From contig CM036658.1 in the NCBI GenBank assembly GCA_020746105.1, positions 16,042,689-16,106,688 on the forward strand: a DNA stretch of 64,000 nucleotides. The letters run 5' to 3'. A model generated the notes under the pieces. It searched no databases. It had not been told where the DNA came from and worked only from the letters and a program-made list of their open reading frames with translations. This stretch comes from Trogon surrucura. Its lineage: Eukaryota; Chordata; Aves; Trogoniformes; Trogonidae. Below, in pieces: positions 1 through 26,272 of the stretch. The translations under genes and the position numbers were made by a program. Each line of letters starts with the position of its first letter. The first letter of the stretch is position 1.

Positions 1-14699
<14,699 letters not shown>

Positions 14700-14700
14700 G

Positions 14701-16320
14701 GTAAGTCCGTCTCCTGTAGCCGCAGGCTTTGCTGGTGTCTGGCAACAGTGTGGTCAAAAGGAAGGGGAAAGATAAAATTTCTCTGAGGTACCTTTCCTTC
14801 AGATGGTCTTAATTAATGGTCCTTGATCATCATAAATCTGCTGACTGTGAATGTAGTACATTTTGAACTACAAGTCAGGTTGGACAGAATAGTACTTTCC
14901 AACACTGGGAAGTTTCAGTGGAGTCAGACATGAACTACTTTCAAGAGCCTTGCAAAGTGGGCAGGTACATAGTACAGTCCCAGTTTACCAGATGAAGAAC
15001 ATGAAGCAGACGTGTAACGTCTTCAGCGCTGTGTGACTGCATTTGCCATCACTAGGTTCTGTATCCTGATCCCTGAACCTGCCACGTTCTAGGACATCAT
15101 AGAGAATGGCATTGCCTGGGAGAGTGTAGAATTGCCAGCTACTATAAAAGTTGCCAGAATCCCTCCGGAAGATGTGGGAGGTGGGAAGAGCACCAAGGGC
15201 ACCGCTATGCAGGAGGGAGTCTCACCTGCACTTTGGGGAAGGTTCAGAGACCCACCCAGTGAACTTGCACTCTGGCAGAGTCCTTGGGCCAGTCTCTCCC
15301 TGGCCAGGGGCAGCTGCAGCAGCTGTTGCAGATTTGCATAAGGTAGGGCTGACCTGGCAGGGCCTTTTGCGTGTTCCTGTGACACAACAGATACACCCAA
15401 GAGCTGTAAGACTTGTTGGTACCTCAGTCATTGTCCATCTCTTGGCTAACAGAAGAAGTTTACAGGGAACACTGCTGTTTAGAACAGAAGGAATATTTTA
15501 GCAGATGTTTGGGGAAGAATAAAGCTGTTAATTTTCTTCAAAATTTTCCATTCATGTTGCAAGGGATACTTTTAAATGGGAGAAGCCAATGAGTTTTTAC
15601 CCTGAAAACTTTTTGGGGCTTACAACTGAAGAACACCTCTTGGTATTTTAAGTCTGTTTTTCTCTTTTGGGGGAAAGAGAAGGTTTAAAAATAGTTACTT
15701 AGCCATGGATCCGTGTTTTATCTCTTTTGAATTTGTTTCAGTGACAGATACTGGTTTGACCGGAGCAAACCATTTTATTTTGTTTGTAGAACTGCTCTAC
15801 ATGTGCGCACGCATGCACACATGCACACAAAGAGTTTTGATGGAAATTTTCCGATGACTTGAAATAAAATTGCATTGTGATTTAGAAAATGTCTCTCCAA
15901 GTGTCTCAAAGTGCAAGTAGGCACGAATGCCTGAAGCCTTGCAGTCTAGAAATATGTTAAGTTATAGTATCCTCAGAATAAGGAAATACTTGGGCTCAGC
16001 TTTTTCAAGCTTAACTTCGTGATAATATGAGATTCTTCACTACGCACAGTATTCAGTGTAACCTGTTTCTCCCTGAAGTGCTCATCGGTTTTGATTGAGT
16101 TTGTTGCAGTTATCTAAAGCTGGGAACTCAGAAATTTAAGCATCTGCATTTTTTTTAGTTGGCGTCAGCATTGCTTACCAAGATGAAAGTGGAGCCCATG
16201 TTTCCTGACTGCTAAACGTAACCACAGGAATCATGAAATGAGTTTTAGATTAGCTTGATTTGTTCGTTTTCCTTGAACTTTAATGAATGTTTGTTTTTTC
16301 TTCTCTCTTTATTTGTAAAG
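14701..16320 (+). other. PTCH1: PTCH1 3' UTR intron (intron 23)
   Basis: 1,620 bp intron lying one base after the stop codon, with donor GTAAGT and acceptor TTTGTAAAG at 16312-16320. The acceptor tract is T-rich (TTTTTTCTTCTCTCTTTATT). Because the exon junction is only 1 nt past the stop, the transcript should escape nonsense-mediated decay under the usual ~50-55 nt rule. A small CA/GC-alternating stretch lies at about 15,799-15,832. Overlapping frames at 15,089-15,501 have no domain and were not called. Confidence 0.8.
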
Positions 16321-17109
16321 GGTAGTAACTGAAGCAAAGAGAGGCCAAAGATGGAAAACTGTATTTCCAGAACTGCTTGAAGAGAAGAACTGCTTGAAGT
16401 TGTAGAAAAGGACATGCTGCATCAGGACAACAGTTCACTGTTACTGTAACCTATTGTATTATTTTGTTAAATATTTCTTTAAGTATTTAAAAGATGTACA
16501 CATATGTAATATACAAAAGAACAATGTAAAGTAGTATAATCTGGAGTCATTTGCCTCTGGGCAATAGAATGGGGACAATATTGTGTGCTCTTTGTACTTC
16601 TTGTACATTGATCTCTGTGCCACAACTAAGCTTAATCTAGTTCTAAATTTCAGCATAAGTTGCTGCTGCTTAAATATTGTATAATTTACTTGTATAATTC
16701 TATGCAAATATTGCTTATGTAATAGGATTTTTTTTAAGGTACATGTCTGTTTAAGATATTTTAAATTTGCGTATCACAACCCTGTGGTAGTATGAAATGT
16801 TGCTGTTAACTTTCAAACACGCTATGCGTGGTAAGTTTTAAAATAAGCAGATATGAAGAAACAAGCAAGTTAATCTGAGAGGCTTAAATAGATTTAGCGA
16901 TGTGCAGGTTTTGTTTTGCTGTGTGTATCCATGTGTGCACCTGGAAGTATGCATGCTTTTGTGTGTATGTTCCTGGTGTACTATAGTTTCCCTTTTACTG
17001 TATGGTAACACTTTGTGGGCTTATAAACCCACTATGCTGATGTGAGTCTGGCTTTCCCTGTTAGTAGGTGCTAGTGAAAACTGTAGACTGCCATCATCAA
17101 AGGCCCAGC

Positions 17110-17405
17110 TAAAAGAGAAGACAGGGAGTCGAAGTTCGGGGTCGTGGTTCAGTTTCCCACGCTCTGAATGACTTGGTTCACGTGGCTTTGGTCAAGTCAC
17201 TTCACTGCCCCATGCCTCAGTTTCTCATTCTGTATAATGGGTATAACTACACTTACCTACCTCCCAGGAATGTTGTGAGGCTTAATTACTGTTGGTGTAG
17301 TGCTTTGATTTTTATTTTATTTTGCAAAAGGTGCCAGGTAAGTGCAAACACTATAACCATTGTGTTTTTTTCACGTCCAAAGGTGCTGGATATTGAGAGG
17401 TGCTG
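17110..17405 (+). repeat. MIR-type (CORE-SINE) remnant within the PTCH1 3' UTR
   Basis: The stretch reads like the MIR consensus in sense orientation: a CACGTGGCTTTGGTCAAGTC segment, then CACTTCACTGCCCCATGCCT, then CAGTTTCTCATTCTGTATAA, then ATGGGTATAACTACACTTAC with CTACCTCCCAGGAATGTTGT following. The upstream part (GGTCGTGGTTCAGTTTCCCA) fits the region ahead of the core. MIRs are ancient amniote SINEs, so this copy predates birds. Boundaries are approximate. Confidence 0.82.
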
Positions 17406-18359
17406 GTGGTTATAGAAATTCAATGAGCATATGCCTTATTTTGGTATTGATACTGTTAGCTGTGCGTGGCATTACAAGTTGAATAATTGAGTTGTTTGGT
17501 GGTGAGCCACAGCTCAGCTGTGTCCTTAAAGCGCTGAAAGCAGTATCTTTGGTCACCTTCTTTTCATGGCAGGAAGGAAGTTAATAGTAAGGGATAAAAA
17601 TCAAATGGAAGGATAAAATAAGTCTGTCTTCACTTTTTAAATATAAATGCCTTTCTGATGGGTCCAGGACTGTAGTAACATGTAAGACCTGGGTTGCTCT
17701 TTTCTCTATTGTTTGTGTTTTCCCATGCTGCATTGGCACTTTTAATTAAAACAGCTAAACGGGGATCTCTTTGCAAAACTAATTTAGCTTTTTCTATTAT
17801 TATTTTTAAACTAAACGGGGATTGCTGCAGGTGAAGGGTCTGAAAAAACACTACAATCTGTGTTCCCATTGGAAACAAATCCTAAGAATGGAGAATCTTA
17901 ATGTAAAATAACAGAGCGAAAGTTTTCACTATCTGTCTTCCTCTTCATGTTTTTTCCTGCCCTTCTCCAAGCTGTTTTTTAGAGCAGGTAGATGTTCGAT
18001 TGTGTATTCAGAGCCAAACACACACAACCAATATTTTCTAAACACAGCAGCAGTAGGGCTTTTCTCTAAGTATGATGCCTGAACAGCAGTGGCCAATTCT
18101 TTGATGGGAAAGTCTTCTTCTCCAGTGGCTTCAGGGAGTCTATCTTTGTCTGCAGACCTTGCCAGCATAACGAATGGGGATAATTAGAATGCACAAATTT
18201 CCATGCCTTTTTTTTTTTTTTTTTTATGCTCACTTGAAAACACTTTGATTTGAGGCACTTGTTTACAGATCTCCAATGTGAACGCTTGAAGAGCAGGTGG
18301 CGAGAGCCTGGTGCCGGTACCGTGACACATACTAAGCTGATTTTGGTGCACACGAGGGG

Positions 18360-18680
18360 TTAATGTCACAACTGCCCACGGGCCCAGTTTCGAAAACTCT
18401 TAAAAAAGACGAGGGGCCCCAGTTCAGCACTGGTGGAGCTGTGACCTCGGATCATACGAGCTCCGCCCGACCAAACTGTATGATACTAATTGGAAGCTGG
18501 CTTCGAACGCCAGGCGTGTGTGCTCCCGTGTCAGAGGTCGGCAGGCCTCCCACTGACACCGCCACCAGCTGCCTCCGCTCCCTCCTCTTCCTCGGGAGGG
18601 CAAGCGGCCGAGGTGAGCCGCGGTGTCTCCCACCTGCCCCTGCCTGAGCCCTCCTGCGTGCTCGTGTGCAGGTGAGCTGT
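18360..18680. other. GC- and CpG-rich patch inside the PTCH1 3' UTR
   Basis: A local segment with many CpG dinucleotides (for example CGAGGGGCCCC, CTCCGCCCGACC, GCGGCCGAGG) between AT-rich flanks. It holds overlapping open frames on both strands, which is expected of GC-rich DNA and not evidence of coding. Origin unknown. Confidence 0.6.
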
Positions 18681-19157
18681 CTGCTGCTTCGTGCACAATG
18701 TAGACCTTCTTCGATAGTCACATTGGCAAGGGGAGAACTCAGTGGCTGGCAACGTTTTGTTTTGTTTTGGTTTTGGTTTTTAACTTTTTTAATCATGGGT
18801 GATATTTATATTTTTGTATCATAAGAATGTTTTCTTACAGTATTTGTCATGCCAGTTTATAACAAACAAGATGCAGGGATTTTATTTCTATTGGAAACAC
18901 TATTACAGCTATGTTTTTACTTTTTAATTGATTTTTATTTGTATAGAGTGCTTACTAATGTTAAATAGGAAAGAGTATATAACATTTACATTAAGGACTC
19001 GTCATAGCTTTTAGCGTAAGGAGTTAAAAGGAAAAAAAAATATTCAAACTGGGTCTCATTGCCTGCCTGTTTTGGTAGGAATGGGTTTGTGTCCTTTCAG
19101 TTACAAAGATAAAATTATGCCATATAATTTATTTATATGAAAATTTATTTTTGTAGT

Positions 19158-19165
19158 GTACATAG
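19158..19165 (+). promoter_or_regulatory. Pumilio response element-like motif in PTCH1 3' UTR
   Basis: TGTACATA fits the PUF-protein consensus UGUANAUA exactly. It sits about 320 nt before the poly(A) site. An 8-mer occurs by chance fairly often in AT-rich sequence, so function is only suggested. Confidence 0.35.
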
Positions 19166-19461
19166 TAGTCATCAAGTCTTTTGACAGAAGTATATTTTTA
19201 AAGAGTTTATATGTAATGATGATACCATTATGTTTTGGAACACTGCTGAGATACGATTACAGTGCACACTTTTCCTTGTAAACCCCCTGGCAGAAAAGAA
19301 AGTGTTTAACAGTGTTAAGAGAGTGTGAATATTCATACGATACTGAACTGTGTTTTAGTTACCATTTGTGATCTAGTGTGGTTCTCATTTTAAACTTTGA
19401 ACAGAAATTGTACAAACTCTCTAAATATTAATGTTCAAACACTGATAGAAATTCTAACATG

Positions 19462-19467
19462 AATAAA
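19462..19467 (+). terminator. PTCH1: Canonical poly(A) signal of PTCH1
   Basis: AATAAA, followed by an A-rich run and then GT/T-rich sequence (TTTCGTTGTTTATAG at 19,495 onward), the usual layout for cleavage at about 19,480-19,490. No equally good signal was seen earlier in the exon. Confidence 0.75.
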
Positions 19468-19489
19468 AAAACATTATAACTTACTGGTC

Positions 19490-22400
19490 ATGGATTTCGT
19501 TGTTTATAGAATACGTCTTTATGTACTACTAGTAGTTGCTGACAGCTGAGCAGGCACAACCATGCAGTCATTCTGGTGTGGAGCACAAACTTCGGATGTT
19601 TCAGGATGTTTGGGAGAACCAGTTTTGCCCGTTTTGGAGCAGGAGCCAATTCTAAAATCCTGTCTACATTCTGTTACCCTTGTTATGTCTTAGGGAGTTT
19701 AGGATTTGATGATACCTTTTATTCTCACTCTGAACAAAGCATTTTGCGTAGACTTTGAATCTTCAGGTGAAGCAGTTTCTGTGGAGGTTATTTCTCCTTA
19801 GAAGTGGGAGGGAATTCTTTGTTTCGGTGGTCACTCCCTAAATTGCATTAGAGAAATAGCGTGGTTTTCCCACTTTTGTGGAACAGAAGATAAGTGATCC
19901 TGTAGATCTAAAAATTACGGCGTGCTGTAAGACAGGAGGCTCTTGGCCAGACTCTCTCTGGGGAGTGTGCTGGCGACTGCAAGCCAAGGTGCAAGTCCCC
20001 ATGTCCCACACAAGTGCTGCTCAGGGAGGAGGAGAGTCTGCCACGGGCACCTAGGTGAAGATTGTAGGTAGCAACATCTGTGTGAAGTCACTTGCATCAT
20101 AACCTCCCTGTGGTTTGTCCTGTGCAAGCATACTCTGCCAGGCACCCACCAGGGTGCCACAGAGTCAGCAATCCCTTACTTTATCTTGTAACCCTTAGGT
20201 GATTTTTTTTTTTCTCATGAGTCTTCTAAATGTCTTATAAACACAAAGCTGAAATGTGTCTTGGGATAATTTCCACTTCAGCATCTACTTTTTGTGGTCA
20301 GAGAAAATACAACTTTTTATTTTATATGCTCTGGATGTTCAACCAGGAAAGAGAAAAATACAGTTAAATGACTTGAACTGCAAAACTATACATGGGATTT
20401 TTTGCTACTCACAATACTCTTCTTCAGATCCTCGAGACTAGCCAGACCAAGTCAGGTTGCAGATTTGGGCTCAGCGGGTTACAGCTGGTGAGAGCAGTGG
20501 CCACCGAAGGCTTGCATTTGCTCAGCTCACTGACTTTGCCTCCTGTGTCCCAGCCATCCACAGGAGCCGCTTCATTCAAACCAGGACAACAGCACTGGAA
20601 ACCGTGTGAATAGATCAATACATTCTGCCAGTCAGAATGCAGGATTTTTCTTCAGAAATTCCATTTTGCGTCAACAGTGACTATTTACCGTACACTACTT
20701 AGCATGTTTAGATTTCTTAAAAATGGTTCTGCTTGCTGTCAGTCCTATTAACCGCAGGTAAGGCCTTAATCAGATTTTTGTCAGAGATTGGCCATATTTA
20801 TTCAGGCCTTAAGTAAACACGCAGCCAAATTTTTGTTGGCATAATGCGTGTATTTAACAGCTTCAGGAATGCTGCATGCTGCTAAAGTGCAGCAGCACTG
20901 ATGTATGAACAGGTGTTTCATTTTTGTTAACTTTCACTCCCAATGAGCATCTGAGACACCAACTGTTTATATCTGAAAACTACCGTTGCCAAATTGTAAT
21001 TACTTTTAATGGCTGCTGCAAGTAATGAGAACAATTACTACTTCCCTACTTCATTTAATCATTCTTGTCTTTTTTGTTGCAGACATGTTGAACCTTACTG
21101 CTAGAACAGGAGGAGTGCCAGGAAACTGCACTATACGGCCTGAGTGGCTTAAAAAGTACATGCCCAGTTTAACTTTATGTGGTTAATTGCAGCTATTTAA
21201 ACACAAAAATGAAGCTGCTTTGACAAAAGAAAAGCAAAAAAAAAAAAAAGAAAAAAGGCTTAACGCATATCTTGACATCTTTGGTACTCCAGAAAACATT
21301 CTGCCTCTGTGGAGTGAAGGAAATCTCTCCCTCAGATTTTCGCTTGTCTGCAGCGGCGTCCAGGTCACTTACCACCCTGCAATAGCTTTTCCTAGGAATG
21401 CTTCCACCCTCGTTTTAACAGCTGTAACTTCACGTGTCACTAGTGTTTCTGCTGCCAGGGCAGTCATACCTGCTTGCCACTGTTGTAGGGTAAAGCTGCC
21501 ATGGAGAAAATTGTGTGTCCCTTGGGTTTAGTGAACGTGCTGTAACTCAGCTTGCCCTCAGAAACACCGAACACGAGGCAGAGTGTGTTTTAATTCATGT
21601 TGCTGATCGCAGCACCCTCGCAGGCTCTTCTCCAGCCTTGATTCAAGCTGCCAGTTAGGAGTTGCTGGATCTTAAAGTCAGCTAATTTGAACTAGGACCT
21701 CAACATTCCCATGATGGAGATAATGCTTTTGCACAACAGAGCCACTCTGTGGCTGTTCTGTCTGGGTCTTCCTATCCCTTGAGCTCAAACCTTTGCAGTG
21801 GGGCTGCCTACAAGACACCATCGCCGTGTGAAACCTGCTGGGGAGCGAGGCTGTTGGCCAGGGCAGCCGGCATGGAGGAGAGTTGGAAGCTGGAGGTTGG
21901 GAACTGCTTCCAAGGCAAGGGAGGGGCTCTGCCTGGGCTGAAGAGGAAAGGGCTGGGAAGGGGCGGGTGCAGGCTTCATTTGCGGGTGAGTGGGTGGGGT
22001 GGGTTTCCCCATCTGTTGAAGGACCATTGAAGTGTTTGAAGAGATTTATGGCAGAAGTGAGAGCGAGAGCTCTGCCATCTGATTTAGGAGACCCAAAATG
22101 GTATTGCAAGTGTATTTCAAAGCCTGGGTAAGACTGATTATTCTTGTCCGGTTTAGCAACCCTGGATTTTTTGTTCGGAAGTTTATGCTGGGAAACAGAC
22201 TTGCAGAGGGGAATGGCTGGCCAGCCTTTTGAAAGAGAGGGAAAGGGAATTAAAGAATTATTTAGTAACTAGAAAGGGCTCAAAGGAAGAGTGTTGCCAG
22301 GCTTCTTTTATCCAGCTTTTGTGACTTTGATGTAGGAAAATCTTTCTTCTTTCTCTCGCTTGTGACAGATGGGTCTTGCCCAGAAGACCTCTCCAGTCTG

Positions 22401-23709
22401 TCAGGTCTTGGCAGGGCTTTTAAGTGGGGAGCTTCCTTTAGGAGAAGTTGTTGCCACGGAGTCCTGTTCCTGCACAAAGGTGGTTTCACTGAAATTATAT
22501 TTGACTCTGTAAGTCACCAAACATGAGTGAAAACGACCTTTGAGGGGGTTGGATTTATACCGATAATCTTGAAGTTAAATGGGCAATTTACCCTTTCGTA
22601 GTTACCAAGCATATAACCCATCTGTAATTACAACTTATCTCTCTGAGCCAAATGGATTTTTTCTCCTCATTAGACAGGGGACCGGCTATTTTATTAGTGG
22701 TTAAGACTAATAAAGGTAAAAGATTTGAGTACCTTATTTCAATAGAATAACTGGGATAACTAGGAAACTCACAACTCTGATACCAAATTACTAGTATTTC
22801 CTTACGAGAATTCAAACCCTCTTTCATTTTATTGCTTCCCTATTTCACAGTCTTTTTAAGCAGGCTACTTTAACTTAAGAGCATTTACTTTGGTAGCCAA
22901 TACAATATGCTTCTGTACCATTTTGCAACATTTTAGAAGACTAACGGATTCCATTTTAAATTATTTTAAAGACTATGGGGATGGTGTTTTTGCACAATAT
23001 CTCATGTCTTGGTGTAGCATGTAAGCAGATTTTTGTATGACATCTAAAAGACAGCTAAAACTTCATTTTAGAATTAGTAGTATAGAGTTTTCTACCTGGT
23101 AAAAGGGCAGGAGGAGGCTCTTTTTGTTAACTTTTGTCTTCTTGTAATTTGAAAAAAAAAATCAATCGAGTCTTAAAAAACTAAGTGAATGAAACAAAAG
23201 TATCCACAGCACAAACTCTGTGAATGCCATGCATTTATAGTTTCATTCAGCCTGGCCCATAGTGAAACAAGTGAGGAAACAGAACTATAAATTCAGTTAC
23301 TTTTAGCTCCTAAAGAGATTGGTGTATGAATATAACTAATTATTAAGCATATAACTGGTGAAAATACTAACCAATACATAAGTTGTGGTGTCCATCTCCT
23401 CTGTTTAAGTTATATAGCATTGCTCCATTTAGTTAATTTAACTTTTCAGTCTGCATCTCTATGCTGTTGTCAGGCATTTCATCATAATTTTGAGGAAAAG
23501 TGTGTATGTGAGGCAAGAAGGGCTTTTAAGCACATTGTGAAAGCTTTAATTTCATTCATAAATAAGTTTCCCAACTAATTAGATAGTACATGGATTTAAA
23601 CCAGTTTGAGTGGATGTTCCCTAATGCAGTAGACAGTAATGCTCCAAAATAACCATTACAGTCCATTGAATCAGTAGCCTATGACCTAATAAGGATTTAC
23701 GCTTTAGTT
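19490..23709. other. Intergenic sequence downstream of PTCH1
   Basis: No gene was recognised. The stretch 20,750-21,080 looks unlike neutral DNA: it is free of repeats and dense in homeodomain-like TAATTA/TTTAAT and forkhead-like GTAAACA words (see the separate entry). A GC-richer patch at 21,780-22,030 has open frames on both strands without any domain. An A run of about 14 lies at 21,236-21,249. Confidence 0.6.
20750..21080. promoter_or_regulatory. Candidate conserved noncoding element (speculative)
   Basis: The segment contains AAGTAAACACGCAGCC (forkhead-like core) near 20,812, TGTAATTACTTTTAATGG near 20,995, and CAATTACTACTTCCC near 21,030. The pattern resembles developmental enhancers, but no alignment is available and no function is asserted. 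Confidence 0.2.
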
Positions 23710-24235
23710 GGTTACAGTTCCTTAGGAACCCCCAATTTAAGAAGTATGTGAAGGTCCTTAAGGACTGTCTGGAGGAGGGCAACAAAGCCGGTCAAGGACT
23801 AGAAGGCATGTCTTGACAGGAGCAGCTGAGGAGTCTGGATCTTTGTCTAATTTGGAGAGAAGGAGGCTGGAGGGTGACCTCGTTGCTTTCTACAGCTTCC
23901 GGAGGAGGGGAAGCAGAGACGGAGGTGCTGAGCTCTTCTCCCTGGGATCCAGCAAGAGGACACCTGGGAATGGTTCAAAGCTGCAGCAGGAGAGGTTTAG
24001 ACTGGACATCAGGAAGAATTGCTTTACTGAGAGGGTGGTCAGATGCTGGAACAGACTTCCTAGGGAGGTAGTTAATGTCCAAAGCCTTTCAGTGTCTTAA
24101 GAAGAGGCATCGTAACATGATTGAGCTGTTGGTCAGCCATGGATTGGTCAAACAGTTAGATTAGATTAGATTAGGTTAGATTAGATGACCATTGTAGGTC
24201 CGTTCCAGCTGAAAATACCCCTATTCTACTGTAGT
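23710..24235 (+). mobile_element. CR1 LINE 3' fragment, older subfamily with ATTCTA-type end
   Basis: The sense strand resembles the C-terminal end of the CR1 reverse-transcriptase frame (GGCTGGAGGGTGACCTCGTT; TGGACATCAGGAAGAATTGC; protein trace RRLEGDLVAFYSF and VVRCWNRLPREVV), then the short 3' UTR. It ends with a TTAGA-rich stretch and CCCCTATTCTACTG instead of the GATTCTGT repeats of the younger copies. It is the same kind as the copy at 56,608-57,285. 5' truncated and frame-broken. Confidence 0.85.
24159..24187 (+). repeat. TTAGA-type short tandem repeat in a CR1 3' UTR
   Basis: Successive GATTA/TTAGA units (AGATTAGATTAGATTAGGTT and following) with one T-to-G variant. It lies inside the CR1 copy, so it is probably expanded from the element. 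Confidence 0.7.
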
Positions 24236-26235
24236 CCAGTCTAGTCTACATGTAAACATTTTGTTATTGAAATAAGCATACATGGAGCATAGAAATTCCT
24301 GTCAAATCTAATGGGAATAAGCCATGAGTCAGCAAGGGTGTTTAAGAGCTTCAAGCAAATATTGCTTTTAAATTGTCTTCAGTGGGATTACTTGTAGGTA
24401 AATCTGTATTTGTATTAATATTTGCGTGGTTTGGTCTGTATAGTATACAGTGAAAAGTGTGGTCCCGGTTGAGCTACTTATATCCTTCCTGTAATCCAGA
24501 GTATGGAACTTGGGCACAGTGAACCATCCCTGTGGAGATGTCCCTCTGCTGTCATTGATTACAAAAGGTACACAGATTTCTGACCGTAGAGGCTCCAGCT
24601 TATATTTGACCTAGATGGCTGCAGCTGAGGGTAAGAATCAAGTCCAAAAAAAATCTGGGTTTTTTCCCCCCTCAGACTGTAAATCGTAATTTAGTCAATT
24701 TCACTCTGGGACTTTGTGAACAGATTTGCATACTTCAGGAGTCTTTTTTGAGCTGTATCTGAAACAGAAAGTTGCACAAGGAAGACCAACAAGAAGAGTA
24801 TTTTGTTTGTGAGAGTGACCTTTCTCACACCCATCTGAGACGTGCAGAAGAGCTATGCCGGAATGTGTTTGTGAACCTTAATCCTAGCCATCCACATCAC
24901 TGCCATTACATCCAGTCTTTTTCTTATTCTTGTAATATTTTACAATTGTGTTCTGGCTTTGGCTATTCTGTATTAAATTGTCACCTCTTTATTTTCCTTC
25001 TGTTTAAATCTTAGAAAATCTTTTAAGTAAAGAAACGTGCTGTAGCCTAAGAGCCGTGACCTAGATGGCACTCTTTATGTCTGTGGAATTGGATCTCTGC
25101 AGGGAGATAGCTCTTTCTTTTTTTTTTTTTTCTTTAATTGAAATATAATTTTAGGCACACCAATAACACTTCTTCCTCTCTTTGCCCTTCCTCTTCCTTG
25201 CTTTCCCTCTTGTACACGCTCATGGGGATGTCAGCATCCAGCATGGCTCATGGTTAGCTGGTGAGTGCAGCTGTGCCCAGTGGTGTTGCAGCTTGAAGGG
25301 ACCTGTTCCTGGAAGCCAACGGAAAGAGATGGTGCAGAAGTACAAGATCTCTTGTGCACCTGTGAGACAGCACAAATTTGGGGCTGGGCAGGCTTGAGGA
25401 ATCCCCCCTCCCCCCCCAAAAAATCTCCCTAGGAAGCATCTCAGAGTATGTTCCCTGAGAAATGATAACCTGTGTTTCTTTTTCTGCTTTGCATGTGTTT
25501 CACAAATTTTTTTATGATTCAGGTTTAGCAGGAGTCTACTGGAGAGTTTTAAATTTTTGACATCCAAGCCATTTAGGTCAAACATGTTCAGTAGAAAAAA
25601 TACTGTTACAGAAAACTGAAGATTCTCCTAACACACAATGAGATGGTCTCTGACCCTTTAAACATTTAAATCGCTGTTTCATAATCACAGTGAGTAGCTG
25701 GGACTATTCAAACCATAAAAAATAAACAATTGCTAAAGTAGTTACAGAAATAGGATGTGAATGCTGCAATTGATAGAAATACACATAAGAAAGTTTGAGT
25801 TCTACTGTTCACGATGATGATCTTGGTTCCGCTGGGCGACACAGCACGTGGATATTCTGCATACAGACGTACACACATATGCTGTGGTGCTTGTTCGCTT
25901 GCCTTCATGATTGCAAGCTGAAGAGATGCTGAGACACAGAGAAGCAAAAAAGCCAGTGAGTGGTATAGTACGAAGTGAAAGGAATCAAGGGCAGAAGTGA
26001 GAGAGCACCGTACCTTAGCCCATATGGGAGGACTCACAAAAGCTTCTTTAAAAACGTGCATTTGAAGTTTGTGTAAAATGACTAGGGGTGTCACTCCGCT
26101 GGACAAGGGCAGCTTGGCTGTGCCTGGATGCTGAGCATAAGGGCCCAGTGTTCCTGCTCATAGGGGAGGTGATAACTTGCTTTGGGGGATATTTTTTATA
26201 ATGTTGATGCTGGCTTTTTGAATGTTTTTCTATGC

Positions 26236-26272
26236 GATGTGTGTGTGTCTATGTGTATGTGAGTGTGTATGA
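26236..26272 (+). repeat. GT-rich imperfect microsatellite
   Basis: GTGTGTGTGTCTATGTGTAT and GTGAGTGTGTATG: interrupted GT repeats. Confidence 0.7.

Larger units (their letters stand above)
16321..19485 (+). other. PTCH1: PTCH1 terminal exon, 3' untranslated region
   Basis: About 3.2 kb of AT-rich sequence from the acceptor at 16,320 to a poly(A) site after AATAAA (19,462-19,467). This agrees with the long noncoding last exon of mammalian PTCH1. It contains a MIR-type SINE remnant (about 17,110-17,405), a 19-base T run near 18,209-18,227, a CpG-rich patch at about 18,360-18,680, and a Pumilio-type motif TGTACATA at 19,158-19,165. AU-rich stretches lie at 19,120-19,160. The exon start is inferred from splice signals alone, without transcript data. 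Confidence 0.78.

Noticed and set aside
15089-15501. Four overlapping open frames within the 3' UTR intron
   Set aside because: They overlap on both strands in a GC-richer patch and none has a recognisable domain.
21678-22131. Opposed open frames of 80-143 codons in a GC-richer patch
   Set aside because: Present on both strands, no domain, no splice or promoter context. Probably chance.
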